The notes below the pieces were generated by a model, which was not told where the DNA came from, did no database searches, and saw only the letters and a program-made list of their open reading frames with translations. Positions 1 to 11,975 of a stretch of DNA of 64,000 nt are shown here, piece by piece. The position numbers were made by a program, and so were the translations under genes. This DNA is from Palaemon carinicauda (taxonomy: Eukaryota > Arthropoda > Malacostraca > Decapoda > Palaemonidae): NCBI RefSeq assembly GCF_036898095.1, contig NC_090745.1:85562217-85626216 (forward strand). Reading direction: 5' to 3'. How positions within the stretch are numbered: position 1 is the first letter of the stretch; each line of letters begins with the position of its first letter.

Positions 1-121
1 CACAACAGTATTCACTACAATAAGTCATTTCGGTTATCATTTCTATTTCGAATATCATCATTTAAATCCGCCAGGTATTAATACTCTAACAACTAATGGC
101 GATTTAAATCCCCTTTACCAG

Positions 122-221
122 GTTCGTGTCCCACTGACTTCAACATGGCCCTTGACAAGGCCTCCTGCTATTACTTCTCGGATCTACCGGAGCCTCACGG
201 CGTGGTCGGCGCAGCCATGAG
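122..221 (+). CDS. Exon 1 of lectin/sushi gene (first lectin-like domain, start)
   Basis: An internal exon after an AG at 120-121 and before GTGAGA at 222. The first two bases finish a codon begun in an unseen upstream exon; the rest reads SCPTDFNMALDKASCYYF and onward, ending in phase 2. It is the N-terminal part of a C-type-lectin-like domain: an opening Cys, then CYYF, the usual start of the fold. The gene start, signal peptide and promoter lie upstream of the window. The splice phase matches exon 2. Confidence 0.75.
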
Positions 222-1195
<974 letters not shown>

Positions 1196-1198
1196 GCT

Positions 1199-1207
1199 TA
1201 TTATTCT

Positions 1208-1282
<75 letters not shown>

Positions 1283-1331
1283 CATATAATATACATATAC
1301 ATTATATATAAATCATATAATATACATATAC

Positions 1332-1394
<63 letters not shown>

Positions 1395-1480
1395 TATAGT
1401 ATACATATACATTATATATATATAATAATCAAATATACATATATATATTGTATAATATATATATACATATATATAACTAT
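1199..1480. repeat. (TA)n microsatellite with interruptions
   Basis: TA dinucleotides broken by ATACATATAC and ATCATATA segments that recur three times, pointing to local duplication inside the array. Confidence 0.9.
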
Positions 1481-1779
1481 TATTTCTCTTTATTACCTCA
1501 AATGGAAGCAAAGGAGAAAATAAAAAAACAAATACGTCAGTTAATAACACAATTACATGAAAACACAGACTGAAAAATAAGTATTTTTTAAGTAACGCAG
1601 AATATTCATAGTTATATAAACTTCATTATATCCATACTTCATAATTTTCACATGCATCAGTAAACATAACTTGCACCCATGTCACAATCTCCACAGAAAG
1701 ATTATCCTTGATTTCAACGTCGACATAACTTTACAATGACCTTAGTCAAAAGCTTCACAGAAATATGATGATAGATTTT

Positions 1780-2385
1780 TTCAAGTCGCCACTGACATTT
1801 TGTTGGGCAAGTCCTCAAACCAGATATCACTTTACTCGGTATGTTCGCCAAATTGATGACACTATTTTCATAGGTAAGTTGTTCAAAGAAATTACAGACA
1901 ATATTGGGTGCGTTTCCCAAAGACAGTACCTTGCGAGGTGAGTTTCGCAAACAGTCATTACTTTGCTTGATAAAGTCCCCAAACAGACAGTACCTTGCAA
2001 GGTAACTTTCGCAAACAGACAGTACCTTGCAAGGTAACTTTCGCAAACAGACATTACTTTACTGGGTGGCTAAGTTCCCAAAAGAGACAGTAGTATGCAG
2101 GGTAAGTTTCGCAAACAAACATAAGTTCCCCAAATATACATGGCTTTACTAGGTAACCAAACAGAAATTACTTTAATGAGTAAATTCCCCCATAGAGACA
2201 GTACTGAGCTGAGTGTTCCCCTAACATAAATTACTGTATTGGGTAAGTTCCTCATGAGACAGTACTAAGCAGGTAAGGGTCCACAAACATACATTACTTT
2301 ACTGGGTAAGTTCTCCAAAGATAGAGTACTTTGCTAGGTAAGTTCTTCACACAGACAATACTTAACTAGGTGTGTTCCCTGAACG
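1780..2385. repeat. 32-bp minisatellite, about 18-19 diverged units
   Basis: Units of about 32 bp follow AAACAGACAGTACCTTGCAA then GGTAACTTTCGC; two adjacent units near 1984-2047 are identical and the rest are diverged. Many units carry GGTAAGTT or a close variant, which looks like a 5' splice donor. The array sits in intron 1 and ends about 30 bp before exon 2. Chance open frames across it on the minus strand (1714-2255) are repeats, not genes. Confidence 0.85.
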
Positions 2386-2414
2386 TAGAGTCAATTCAGT
2401 TTTCTTTCCCTCAG

Positions 2415-2513
2415 GTGCATGGAAAAGAACGCGACCCTGGCCTTTATCAGAGACGAGGCTGACCTGACTGCACTGCTGGACGGCAAGTTCTACTTCACCA
2501 CCCACGCCATGCC

Positions 2514-2516
<3 letters not shown>
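2415..2516 (+). CDS. Exon 2 of lectin/sushi gene (first lectin-like domain)
   Basis: Acceptor CCCTCAG at 2408-2414, donor at 2517. The exon reads R-CMEKNATLAFIRDEADLTA and onward, the CxxxxxxLAxI core of a C-type-lectin-like domain; the Trp usually found just before this Cys is replaced (AAMR). One N-glycosylation sequon (NAT). It starts in phase 2 and ends in phase 2, matching both neighbours. Confidence 0.85.

Positions 2517-2580
<64 letters not shown>
2517..2580. repeat. (GA)n microsatellite starting at the intron 2 donor
   Basis: The intron opens GTGAGAGAGA and continues as about 30 GA units, so the donor's +3 to +6 bases are themselves microsatellite. Confidence 0.95.
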
Positions 2581-2582
<2 letters not shown>

Positions 2583-2725
2583 AATTTTTGGGGGTAAACA
2601 TATAACATTTATCGTAAAAACGCAATTACTGATGAACTCCAGCAGAATTGATAAAGTAATATCTCGTTCAATACGCCTCTCTTCTTCCATTATACTGGGT
2701 TATACAACATTTATACAACATTCAG

Positions 2726-2768
2726 TTTGGTCAGTGCATGGATGGGTGGTCACCAAGGAATACCAAAC
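2726..2768 (+). repeat. 5S-rRNA-like segment (SINE or pseudogene)
   Basis: GGTCAGTGCATGGATGGGTG followed by GTCACCAAGGAATACC resembles the 3' half of animal 5S rRNA, around the internal control region (GGTTAGTACTTGGATGGGTG, then ACCGCCTGGGAATACC). The 5' half of 5S is not recognisable upstream. A 5S-derived SINE or a truncated 5S pseudogene are both possible. Confidence 0.4.
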
Positions 2769-2779
2769 GATGATGGTTC

Positions 2780-3615
2780 ATTAATTCCCGTGACCATTCG
2801 AGGGTGTACCAATTTCATGCGAAGGTAAAAACTGCTTAAAATTGTAAATTACACCAACTCCAAGACAAAGTGGCAGAGCATTGAATTGCCCTACGCTGCT
2901 GGTACCTTGCAACATGCCTTAGATGTCTGGCGTAAGTGGCAAAGATTCACATTTAAATCTCAGAGGCCAGCAGAGAATGGATAAGAGTAACAACTCTGGT
3001 TAGGTAACAGAGTTGGATTTATAAATTGAACTTATGAATGAGGGTCATATTAAACCATGCTAGGGCTGGGGATACATTCAACTGGGGGGGGGGGGGCACG
3101 TAGTTGCACTATTAAGTAAAAGTTACAACTTTGACAATAATATATCAATGGAAAGGGGAATATAGACGTGATATAAAAGTATAAAATGTAGGTGAATCTA
3201 TGGGCCCATGTGACGCTGTAAAGCCCATTTAGTAATATCTACATTACGCCGAATGAGGTTCAATGTCGGCAACCCTCTTGGGGTCACCTAAATAAGTGGT
3301 CTCAGTGATGAAGACTGAGAAATATAGATACAAAATTTCTTTAAGAAATAACTAAACAACATAGACATAAGATAAGATACTTGCACAACGGATCCCTTTA
3401 AAACTAACTCATGAATATCAACCAATATTTCTATCAATAATATAAAAACTATACTGAATTATAGATAAGTTAAAGGAATTTATTCATATGCAAAGTGCAT
3501 GAGGGTAGTATTTCAATAAAGAATTATACGATACTGATATGTTTTTTCTATTCCAAGCTGAACTTTTAGCGCAGGTCTGAAATGATACAAATACATGTAC
3601 GGTTGGACACACAGA
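2780..3615. other. Intron 2, unassigned dispersed-repeat-like sequence
   Basis: Moderately GC segments (2870-2960, 3210-3310) suggest old interspersed repeats, and there is a G-run near 3085-3095. No coding region recognised. Confidence 0.4.
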
Positions 3616-3629
3616 GTCCCTAGCACACC

Positions 3630-3785
3630 TCGCTCCGATGAAATGCATCCTGTCACACCCATACTATGCAGCGAGTAACCAAACACATAGTGCAGGGAAA
3701 GATGGCAGAGGTGGTTAGTGGGGCTAAATACAAGTACTCGCCGTGCAGTTTGGGTGTGGCAGGGTGCATTCCTTAAAGCGAGGAG
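3630..3785. repeat. Imperfect foldback (MITE-like)
   Basis: CCTCGCTCCGATGAAATGCA near 3630 continues to GCGAGTA near 3677. A reverse complement starts near 3738 (TACTCGCCGTGCAG) and ends at GCGAGG near 3784. Arms are about 48 nt and imperfect, with a loop of about 60 nt. No flanking duplication is evident. Confidence 0.5.
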
Positions 3786-3913
3786 GTCTAGAAATTCCGG
3801 TATATCTTTTGATTCATTTAAGACTTAATAAAAAAAAGAACGAGTTGTGCTTAAAGTTTCATTTCATTAACTCATGCTATCTTTGTTTAATTTTTCACTA
3901 ATCTGACTTGCAG

Positions 3914-3983
3914 GACAAGCGGAGCCGCAACACATGCTAACATCACGGATTACTGCGACGCCAATGCTGGAGCAGTTTGTGCG
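3914..3983 (+). CDS. Exon 3 of lectin/sushi gene (first lectin-like domain)
   Basis: Acceptor CTTGCAG, donor G|GTTAGC. It reads [15 protein letters not shown] then DANAGAVCA in phase. This is the variable long-loop region of the lectin fold. The sugar-binding triplets EPN or QPD are absent, so canonical calcium-dependent sugar binding is unlikely. One sequon (NIT). Starts in phase 2, ends in phase 0. Confidence 0.75.
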
Positions 3984-4110
3984 GTTAGCTAGACTTTTTT
4001 GTACTCGATTCACATCACATTTTATCAACAACCATGCACTTCATATCATGTATTCTCCACTAGTGATAAACGACTCATTCATTATACGTATGCGTACTAG
4101 AAATTTTCAG

Positions 4111-4443
<333 letters not shown>

Positions 4444-4538
4444 ATAGTCATTATGGAGGTATTCATTCTCCTAAATTATCATTTAATCCACTTGTAGCTA
4501 CAAATGTGCACTTTTCATTCCCCGTCCTATCATTTTAG

Positions 4539-4635
4539 GAAACCCCGACAGAAGACTGTGCAGTAGTGGGCAAGACGAATTACCAGTTCCAAAGCTGCGC
4601 CGATACAGCATCTCATTACGTCTGCATGTATCCAC
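4539..4635 (+). CDS. Exon 4 of lectin/sushi gene (end of first lectin-like domain)
   Basis: Acceptor CATTTTAG, donor C|GTAAGT. It reads ETPTEDCAVVGKTNYQFQSC, then ADTASHYVCMYP: the Cys2-Cys3-Cys4 end of a C-type-lectin-like domain (EDCAVV, then Cys, then YVC). The WND motif that ligands calcium is absent. Ends in phase 1, matching exon 5. Confidence 0.9.
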
Positions 4636-4639
4636 GTAA

Positions 4640-5700
4640 GTCGTCAACTGCCACATTATAAATATTTACGATTTTGCCCTTGGTATTATTTCTCATAGAG
4701 ACATATGATATACCCACATTTTGTCATGCAAACATTATCTCGTCAAAGTTATTAGTTTTGTGACTTTGCCAAACAAATCTCACCAAACGATTTGTGCTAG
4801 TAATAATTATAATATTCCATACATACATGCTTATAATTATACCGCCCAGAGATACTAGTAATAATAACAATCAATTAGCAATTATGTACAGCAGTGACTG
4901 TAAATAATCTGTCACAATTGTCAATAACTTCGAATAAGGTTCTCGGTCACTCTTTGGCAGCATTCTATTTCTACTGAGGTTTTTGGAATAAGTTTCTATA
5001 CTGAATTGTATAAGACATAAAAATCTCTAATAACTTTTTTAGCATATTTTAACCCCTCGATAATGTTGAAAATCATGTAAAGATCTAGTTTCATGTTACA
5101 AAATGGAACAAACTTTGCCGTATTCTTGCACAAGAAGAAAATGACAATTCTTAAAAATATGTCCAATTTCATATTTCTATATAATCAACGAATCATTCTA
5201 TATAACAGTTTCTAATCAGTTAGGCTAAGGGAGTTTTCAACTGATACCGCAGAATACTTTAGTGAAAATAAGCACCTGCCCCTTTGATAAAGAGGGGATT
5301 TGTATCTAACGTCGAAAACTCAATAATTTTTTTCCTTTTTAAAATTACACATATTTTAGGACTAAATGATTTTGAAGCAGGAACAAAATATTGTTTTAAG
5401 ACTAAAACATGTATAGTTTAGAGTAGTTTACAATGGTATGTTATATTGTAAATAGATAACCTAATGGAGAAATATGAATATTTCTTTCCCAAATTTACGT
5501 AAATCAAAAGTGAAACTATTAGGAATATCTCAAAATGACATGTATCAAACTGTGCCCCCCAATATACAGAAGCTCAGTAAGTTGCCGATTTGCCAGAATT
5601 ACGTAACCATGGAATTTTTAAGGGGGTTGAAAAAAAAATCAATTTCATAAAATTTTCAAAACCATTTAATTGTAGATAAATCTTAACCTAACAAATGACT
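4640..5700. other. Intron 4, unique AT-rich sequence
   Basis: About 1 kb without repeats, open frames or recognisable elements. Confidence 0.6.
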
Positions 5701-5704
5701 CACC

Positions 5705-5705
<1 letters not shown>

Positions 5706-5751
<46 letters not shown>

Positions 5752-5767
5752 TATTATTATTATTATT
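5706..5767. repeat. (AAT)n/(ATT)n microsatellite, self-complementary
   Basis: About 15 AAT units run directly into about 6 ATT units, making a short hairpin-forming array 110 bp before exon 5. Confidence 0.95.
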
Positions 5768-5877
5768 TTCATCACATGAGTTATACATGCATACAAATAC
5801 TCCCAATATGCACCAAAAGTGCACCAAAAAACCGTCCTCCAAAAGCCATAACCAAAGCAATATATTCCTACTCGCAG

Positions 5878-6044
5878 CATACTGTCCCAGTGGTTACTCG
5901 GAATACATGGGCGGCTGTTACCAGGCTGTCAAAGATTTTGGCACCACCCCCCTCGAGGCCCTGACCCACTGCGGCACCCTGGGAGGAGCCCTGGCCGTCC
6001 CACCCAACGTCGCTACAATGGAGTTCTTGGATTTGCTTGTCAAG
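5878..6044 (+). CDS. Exon 5 of lectin/sushi gene (start of second lectin-like domain)
   Basis: Acceptor CTCGCAG, donor CAAG|GTTTGT. It reads YCPSGYSEYMGGCYQAVKDF, then LEALTHCGTLGGALAVPPN, a textbook opening of a long-form C-type-lectin-like domain (YC...GCY, then HCGTLGGxLAxP). The exon is GC-rich compared with its introns. Phase 1 in, phase 0 out. Confidence 0.93.
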
Positions 6045-6116
6045 GTTTGTCAGCAGTTACGATATGTATGTAAGGAGAGAGAATGTCTGATTATTGAAAA
6101 ACACCAATTATCAACC

Positions 6117-6470
<354 letters not shown>

Positions 6471-6712
6471 TTTCTGACTAGGGATACCTTACCGTGGTGA
6501 AAGGTTTGTGTATCGCCATGAACAGGAAAGCTGTAGGCCTACTAGTCAGGGCCACCAATACTAGGTCGGTTTGCTGTGAGCGATAAGAGAATTTTCTCAC
6601 CATCACCAAACCCAAGAGGCCAGCGCAGTGATGAAAATGGCCAAACCCAATATAGGTCTAAGGGCATATTTGAGGCCTTTGTCATGCAGTGCACTAGAAG
6701 GGGTTGTATGAG
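6471..6712 (+). mobile_element. Interspersed repeat with LINE-like 3' tail
   Basis: A non-AT island of about 240 bp between two TA arrays. Its right end, GAGGCCTTTGTCATGCAGTG, is the reverse complement of the motif that begins the LINE fragments at 698 and 17756 (the frame reads EAFVMQCT). The left 200 bp is unlike those copies, so this may be a SINE that borrowed a LINE tail, or a rearranged LINE copy. Confidence 0.45.
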
Positions 6713-7195
<483 letters not shown>

Positions 7196-7261
7196 CACAG
7201 CCGCAGGCACAGAAAGACACATACACACATTATCTATACATACATACACACATATAAATAA

Positions 7262-7604
7262 CGGATTTTGAGCAAAGCGAAAAATCTATTTTTGGGTGAG
7301 AGTGCCATATCGTCCTGATGGAAGCTTTAGGTAGCTTTCTAAGGGATATTTGCTACAGTGATACTCCCACAGAAATAAACCGAAGGTCTACAGGATTCTA
7401 ACTCCTGGCGCGAGTAACCAGTTAAGGAAATCGCAAGGGATCAGGGGGACGTATTTTTTAGATAAGACACATAGCAATCTTCACCCTGAATAGATGTAAC
7501 TCTTTGATGTAAGGGGGAAGAGTGGCGAAAGAAAGGGGGTGCCATTCTGGGTACCCGGTGGACCTCCTATCCACACTACTACCGGCCGTCATTCCTTTGC
7601 TTGT
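7262..7604 (-). repeat. Right inverted terminal repeat of DIRS 1
   Basis: Inverse copy of 14221-14532. Shared landmarks: TCGTCCTGATGGAAG, GGTAGCTTTCTAAGGGATAT, the segment around AGATGTAACTCTTTGATGTA, and ACTACCGGCCG. The right end carries an extra terminal segment (7262-7305) absent from the left ITR, the asymmetry typical of DIRS1-like ends. Confidence 0.85.
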
Positions 7605-7668
7605 CTTTAAGCAGGAATAGCTGCAGATAGAGTATTTTCGGGTGTGGTCAGCAAAAGGGTGGGTCCAA

Positions 7669-7760
7669 CAGGACGATATAGCACTCTCACCCAAAAATAA
7701 ATTTTTCGCTTTGCTCAAAATCCGTTTTTTGTGCTCGGCCATATCGTCCTGATGGAAGCA
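7669..7760. repeat. Internal complementary region (ICR) of DIRS 1
   Basis: The first half (7669-7724) is the reverse complement of the outer right end (7262-7316), including CTCACCCAAAAATA and GCTTTGCTCAAAATCCG. The second half (7725-7757) is the reverse complement of the outer left end (about 14500-14532), including TCGTCCTGATGGAAG. It therefore holds the left end joined to the right end, the known DIRS arrangement thought to template circle closure. Confidence 0.85.
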
Positions 7761-7769
7761 TACCAGAGA

Positions 7770-8480
7770 ATTAACTTGAAAGAACTATATCTGTGAATTT
7801 GGGTGTGTGCCTTCTACCTTGAATGGATTCCTTATCTGGTCTCCTAGACCTGTAAAGGAAATTCCAGTTAACTGTCATTTCCACTAAACCTGGAACTGGT
7901 TTAGTACTTCCTGCCCCCTGCAGGGAAAGTGTCGACATCGACAATAAGGATTTGAGGCTTGAATTTCCGTAGGAACGGAAGGTAAAACTTTAGAGATTAC
8001 CTTTCACATAGCTTGGAAATCTGTATCCTGATTTCAAGTTGGGCCTTTCTAGGGTTCAATTAAATCTCTAGCATGTTTTATTTGTCTGCAACTGAGATAG
8101 CAGCAATAAGACGCAAATATGTTTAATATTTTTACCTTGCAACTAGATTATCAAATGTAGCTACAATAGGGTATAAATCTGATCCAGCATTGAAAACACA
8201 TCAGGGTCCATATTTTCTCCTATAGAAAAAATATGTAATTTCATTATCAGAATAATGCCACTCAATGGAGACGTGAAACCTAAACTGACTGACTTGTAGA
8301 GATTTTGGGAATGCATACACGCTGTGACGCAAACGTTCACTCGGCACTGGTGTTATTGGTCAGATATGCACCTATATGGAACAGTGCGTTATTCATCGTT
8401 GTGATTTGCACTCGAGGGTAAGTGTACCCATGCACCTGATGCACTAGAAAGTCCCAAAGCAGTTCACTGTTCATCACAGC
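7770..8480 (-). other. 3' part of DIRS 1 without recognised gene
   Basis: Between the internal complementary region and the end of the recombinase. No long open frame; no motif recognised. Confidence 0.5.
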
Positions 8481-8499
8481 ACTAGACAACGGGTTTTAC

Positions 8500-9700
8500 A
8501 ACAATACCCTCCGCCACCACAAAACGTTTTATTTCATGTACTTGCTTCGCATAGTGTTTGTAAAAGACCCTGGATGATCTCCACCCAGTGTAAGAGCGGA
8601 GTCTTCCAAAGTCCATGTCTTGAAAGAAGTTCAACGAAGAAGCAACTTTCCTTAGATCGTGACCTGCGGGTGTACTGTCATGATCCGCTCTGCGAATAAA
8701 GTAGGTGAGCTTTGCTCTGAGTTGTCTTAGGGATAAGTTTGATCCAGAAATTTCGTCTCTGAAGAGCTGTCCTCCCTTGAAGTCTGAAGTTCTTCGAAGA
8801 TAGACCTTAAGACACTACTGGGCACAGAGAGGCATCTTCCTTCGGAGGGCAGATTCTCCAAGAACCCTACCTCTTGGTGGGTAGCTCATTCTTGGCAAGA
8901 AAGGCAGGATCAGAAAAGAGGTTCAGATCTCCCGTGTCTAGGAACTGAATATGGCCTTCATTTCTAGATAAAGCCACTATTTCACTAACTCTAGCCCCTG
9001 AGGCTATGGCAAACTGAAAAATTACTTTGTGTTAGATCCTTTAGAGTACAATTCTCATTGTTTAGGTTCGAAGCATAGTGCAAGACTATGTCCAAAGACC
9101 ACGTGATGGGATTTAGTGGGGTTGTTGGCTTGAGTCTAGCGCATGCTTTTGGGATCTTATTAAAGATTTCACTAGAGAGGTCCACTCCAAAAGCGTACAG
9201 AAGTGGGCTAGCCAGGGCTGACTTACACAAAGTAATCGTAGTGGAAGCCAGGCCTTGTTCGTGTAGGAATATGAAGAAAGCTAGACAGAAGTCTATCGAT
9301 ATTTCTGTCGGTTCCCTTGATTTCACAAAGGACACCCATTTCTTCCATGACGATTCATATTGTCTCCTAGTCAAACTTGACTTGGACTCTTCGATGAAGT
9401 CAGCTTTATCCTTAAAGATTCTAAACCTTTTGTTTGCCGCTAGGGCGAGAAAATCGTGATATGTAGGTTGTTGGTTCTCAAGGATGAAGCATAGGCAGGA
9501 CACTTCTGGATCAGTTGGGATAATGCTGGGTCCGGCAGAGGGAACAGCCTCAATTTCAGTTCTAGAACTAGAGGGAACCAATTGCTTTTGGACCACTTGG
9601 GGGCCACTACTGTTGCTGTCCTTCAGAAGGATCATAGCTTGTCGAGGACTCTTAGCAGGAGAATGGTTGGTGAAAACAGGTAAATGTGTTTCCACCTGTT
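8500..9700 (-). pseudogene. Tyrosine recombinase of DIRS 1, frameshifted
   Basis: The open frame from 9695 to 8991 holds the N-terminal core-binding part (SLTRRQYESSWKKWVSFVKS). After a frameshift near 9020 the catalytic part can be followed in other frames: box I FAIASGARVSEIVALS at about 8960-9010, LSLRQLRAKLTYFIRRADHD, the H-x-x-R box in GHDLRKVASS at about 8640-8670, and the nucleophile region VFYKHYA near 8550. All four catalytic landmarks are discernible, but breaks prevent one full-length product. Confidence 0.8.
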
Positions 9701-9829
9701 CCGGTCGAAGGGCATGGTGTCCGTCACCTCTGCTTGAGGGTCCATCTAAGGGGCTACATGACGAGGTAGCTTCTTGTTGTCGCTCGTTGTGAAGAGGTAG
9801 GCCTGCAGTTCCGGGATTTTTTCAGAGGT

Positions 9830-10740
9830 GAAGGAGAATGGGTCTGCGTCTAAGGACCATTCTGTCTCTATGGGCTTTCGCCTGTATAAAGCATCCGCCG
9901 TCACATTGCGGAACCCTTGTAAGTGAACTGCTGATAGGTGTCATCCCTACTTCCTTGTCAGGTGGAAGGTGAATAATATCACATGTCCTATGTGAGATGA
10001 TCTCGCGCCTTGTCGATTTAGACATTTTGCTATCCCTTCGTTGTTCAGGGGCTATCTGATGTGGACTGTTCTGCGGGGGATAGTCTCTTCAACGTCAGGA
10101 AAACTGCCAGAGCTTCCAAAACGTTGATATGAAAGGTTTTGAACTGGTGCGACCAATTCCTTTGCACTTTTCTCTCGTGAGAATGGCCGCCTTGTCGATT
10201 TAGACATTTTGCTATCCCTTCGTTGTTCAGGGCCAATCTGATGTGGATTGTTCTGAAAAGGGATAGTCTCTTCAATGTCAGGAAAAATGCCAGAGCTTCC
10301 AAAACGTTGATATAAAAGGTTTTGAACTAGTGCGACCAATTCCTTTGCACTTTTCTCTCGTAAGAATGGCCACCCTATCCTTTCGAGGAGAAGTCCGTGT
10401 GTACCTCCACTGATTTTTGTGGTGGTTGCAGGGGAATTGTTCGTGCTAGGCTCTTGGCTGTTGACCACGGCCTTAACTGCATGCGCAATAGGGTCGAGTC
10501 AACCTTGGTTGATCTCTTCGAGCGTTTGATGCGTATCTTCTCCAGACTCCAGACGCATCTTTTAGACGTGCTTTTAGCACCGGGTCTGTCACTGCCGCAA
10601 ACTGGAGAGAGTCCAACACTCTTTCCTGTTGGCGTTTTGAAATCCTCTTGTGACGGATTAGTCTCTAGACAGATCCCTCTCTCTCTCCTCTTCTTGGATG
10701 GAATGGAGAGGTGGTGTGACTTCAAGTCCCATTAGATTCC
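9830..10740 (-). pseudogene. RT thumb and RNase H of DIRS 1, broken
   Basis: From the right: LQFAAVTDPVLKARLKDASG (RT connection), VEVHTDFSSKGWGG (RNase H opening Asp), HINVLEALAVFLTLKRL (Glu helix), ALNNEGIAKCLNRQGG (third acidic block, where an Asn replaces the usual Asp), then VTADALYRRKPIETEW (C-terminal Asp block). The motifs occur in different frames; a 182-bp tandem duplication and several indels break the gene. No RT palm (no Y-x-DD) is found upstream before gag. Confidence 0.75.
10006..10371. repeat. 182-bp tandem duplication in the RNase H region
   Basis: 10006-10187 and 10188-10369 are near-identical, both beginning CGCCTTGTCGATTTAGACAT and ending TCTCTCGT(G/A)AGAATGG. The copies differ at about a dozen sites. 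182 is not a multiple of three, so the duplication shifts the frame. Confidence 0.9.
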
Positions 10741-10824
10741 TAGCCATTGGAACTTTTGAGCTTGGACCAGTTCCTGTAGGAAAAGGTCTTTACCCCAGAT
10801 GTTCGAGGTAATCAGTTTCCTTGG

Positions 10825-11943
10825 TTAGCGTCTTATGGTCGCCGAGGCCAAAACGAACTCTCTGCAGGCTTTTCTCGTTTTGAGGATGGCATGTAAGTCT
10901 TTCACAAGGGTACCCATGTGGGACTTAGCCAGGAAAATGAACGCTTCTGGGGAGTTCTGTAGACCTGCACTCATTTCCAGGCAGTTCTGATGAGAAAGGG
11001 AGGCAGATAGTCTCTCCTTCGCCTCCTGTTCCCTTCTCAGAAGATGGTCTGGCAACTTCGGAAGGTTCTCATTGAACTGCTGGCCTGCTATCTCTAGATC
11101 CAACTTAGAGACAGAGAAGGTTAGGTGGACAATCTTCCACTTCTCGCAGGCAGGCAGAGCTAGAGAGAATGGTTTACATTCCTCTAGGGTTGGGCAGGGT
11201 TAGCCCTCGTCGACTGCCTTGATGGCAAAGTCTAGTGCTTTCTCCAAAAAGGGGAAAGAGATTGAGGAAGGAGCAAGAAAGGTGGGATGTCTCTTGCTCA
11301 GTGCTGAGACTTTGGAGTTGGTGTACCCGGCTCCTTTTAAGGTTTTCAGGAGGATGGCTTGCGCCTTGTCATACTCGAAGACAATGACCTCTTTGGGTAC
11401 TGTTTCCTCCCGGGTTGCATCTTCATCCCACAGTCTCACGTAACATTCTGGGTAAGCTGAAAAGTTAGGCCAGAACTCAAGATCTTCAATCAGTTTGGTC
11501 CCCAACTTCTCTGAGACGAATAGTTTCCCATTCATCATGGGCATATGCTCCGCATACCTCCAGGGGTTGGTTTCGGAGTGGTGAGAGAGATTCAGCACCA
11601 TAAGGGGCTTCTTAGTAGAGCTCTTGGTTGGTCCGGGGCAGTCCGTCCTCTCTTACAATAGTATCTGTTGTAGTCTGAGTGATTCTCTCATCGTCTCTTG
11701 TACCTTTTGGAACAACTCCATCATCCGTTGAATCGAAGTGAGGATCTCTTCGTTCTTGACAGCATGTGCCACTGGTTGTAGAGTTGGTATTGAAGAGGTT
11801 GACGGCATAGCTTGGTATGACGTCACGGCGAACTGAGGGTCTTCGGTTGCTGTTGAAACGGATCCTTCTTCCTCCGCTTGTGGATGTTCCACATCTTCTT
11901 TGGGGCTTCCTTGTAGTAGGGCCTTCTCAGTGTCAGTGGACAC
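10825..11943 (-). pseudogene. Gag-like protein of DIRS 1 (central and C-terminal part)
   Basis: One minus-strand frame runs from 11943 to 10825 with in-frame stops at about 11653 and 11200. It encodes an acidic, Ser/Thr-rich N-part with EEILTSIQRMMELFQKVQET (likely coiled coil), then a middle region with YPECYVRLWDEDATREE, and a C-part with LPKLPDHLLRREQEAKERLS. It occupies the position of gag in DIRS and corresponds in order to 54334-53783 of DIRS 2. Apart from position I recognise no conserved domain. Confidence 0.65.
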
Positions 11944-11975
11944 TTCTGACGTCCTTTCTTGGGGATGTCCATGCC

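Noticed and set aside
6471..6712. Coding exon in the non-AT island
   Set aside because: No AG/GT borders in the host phase, and the right end matches a dispersed LINE tail.
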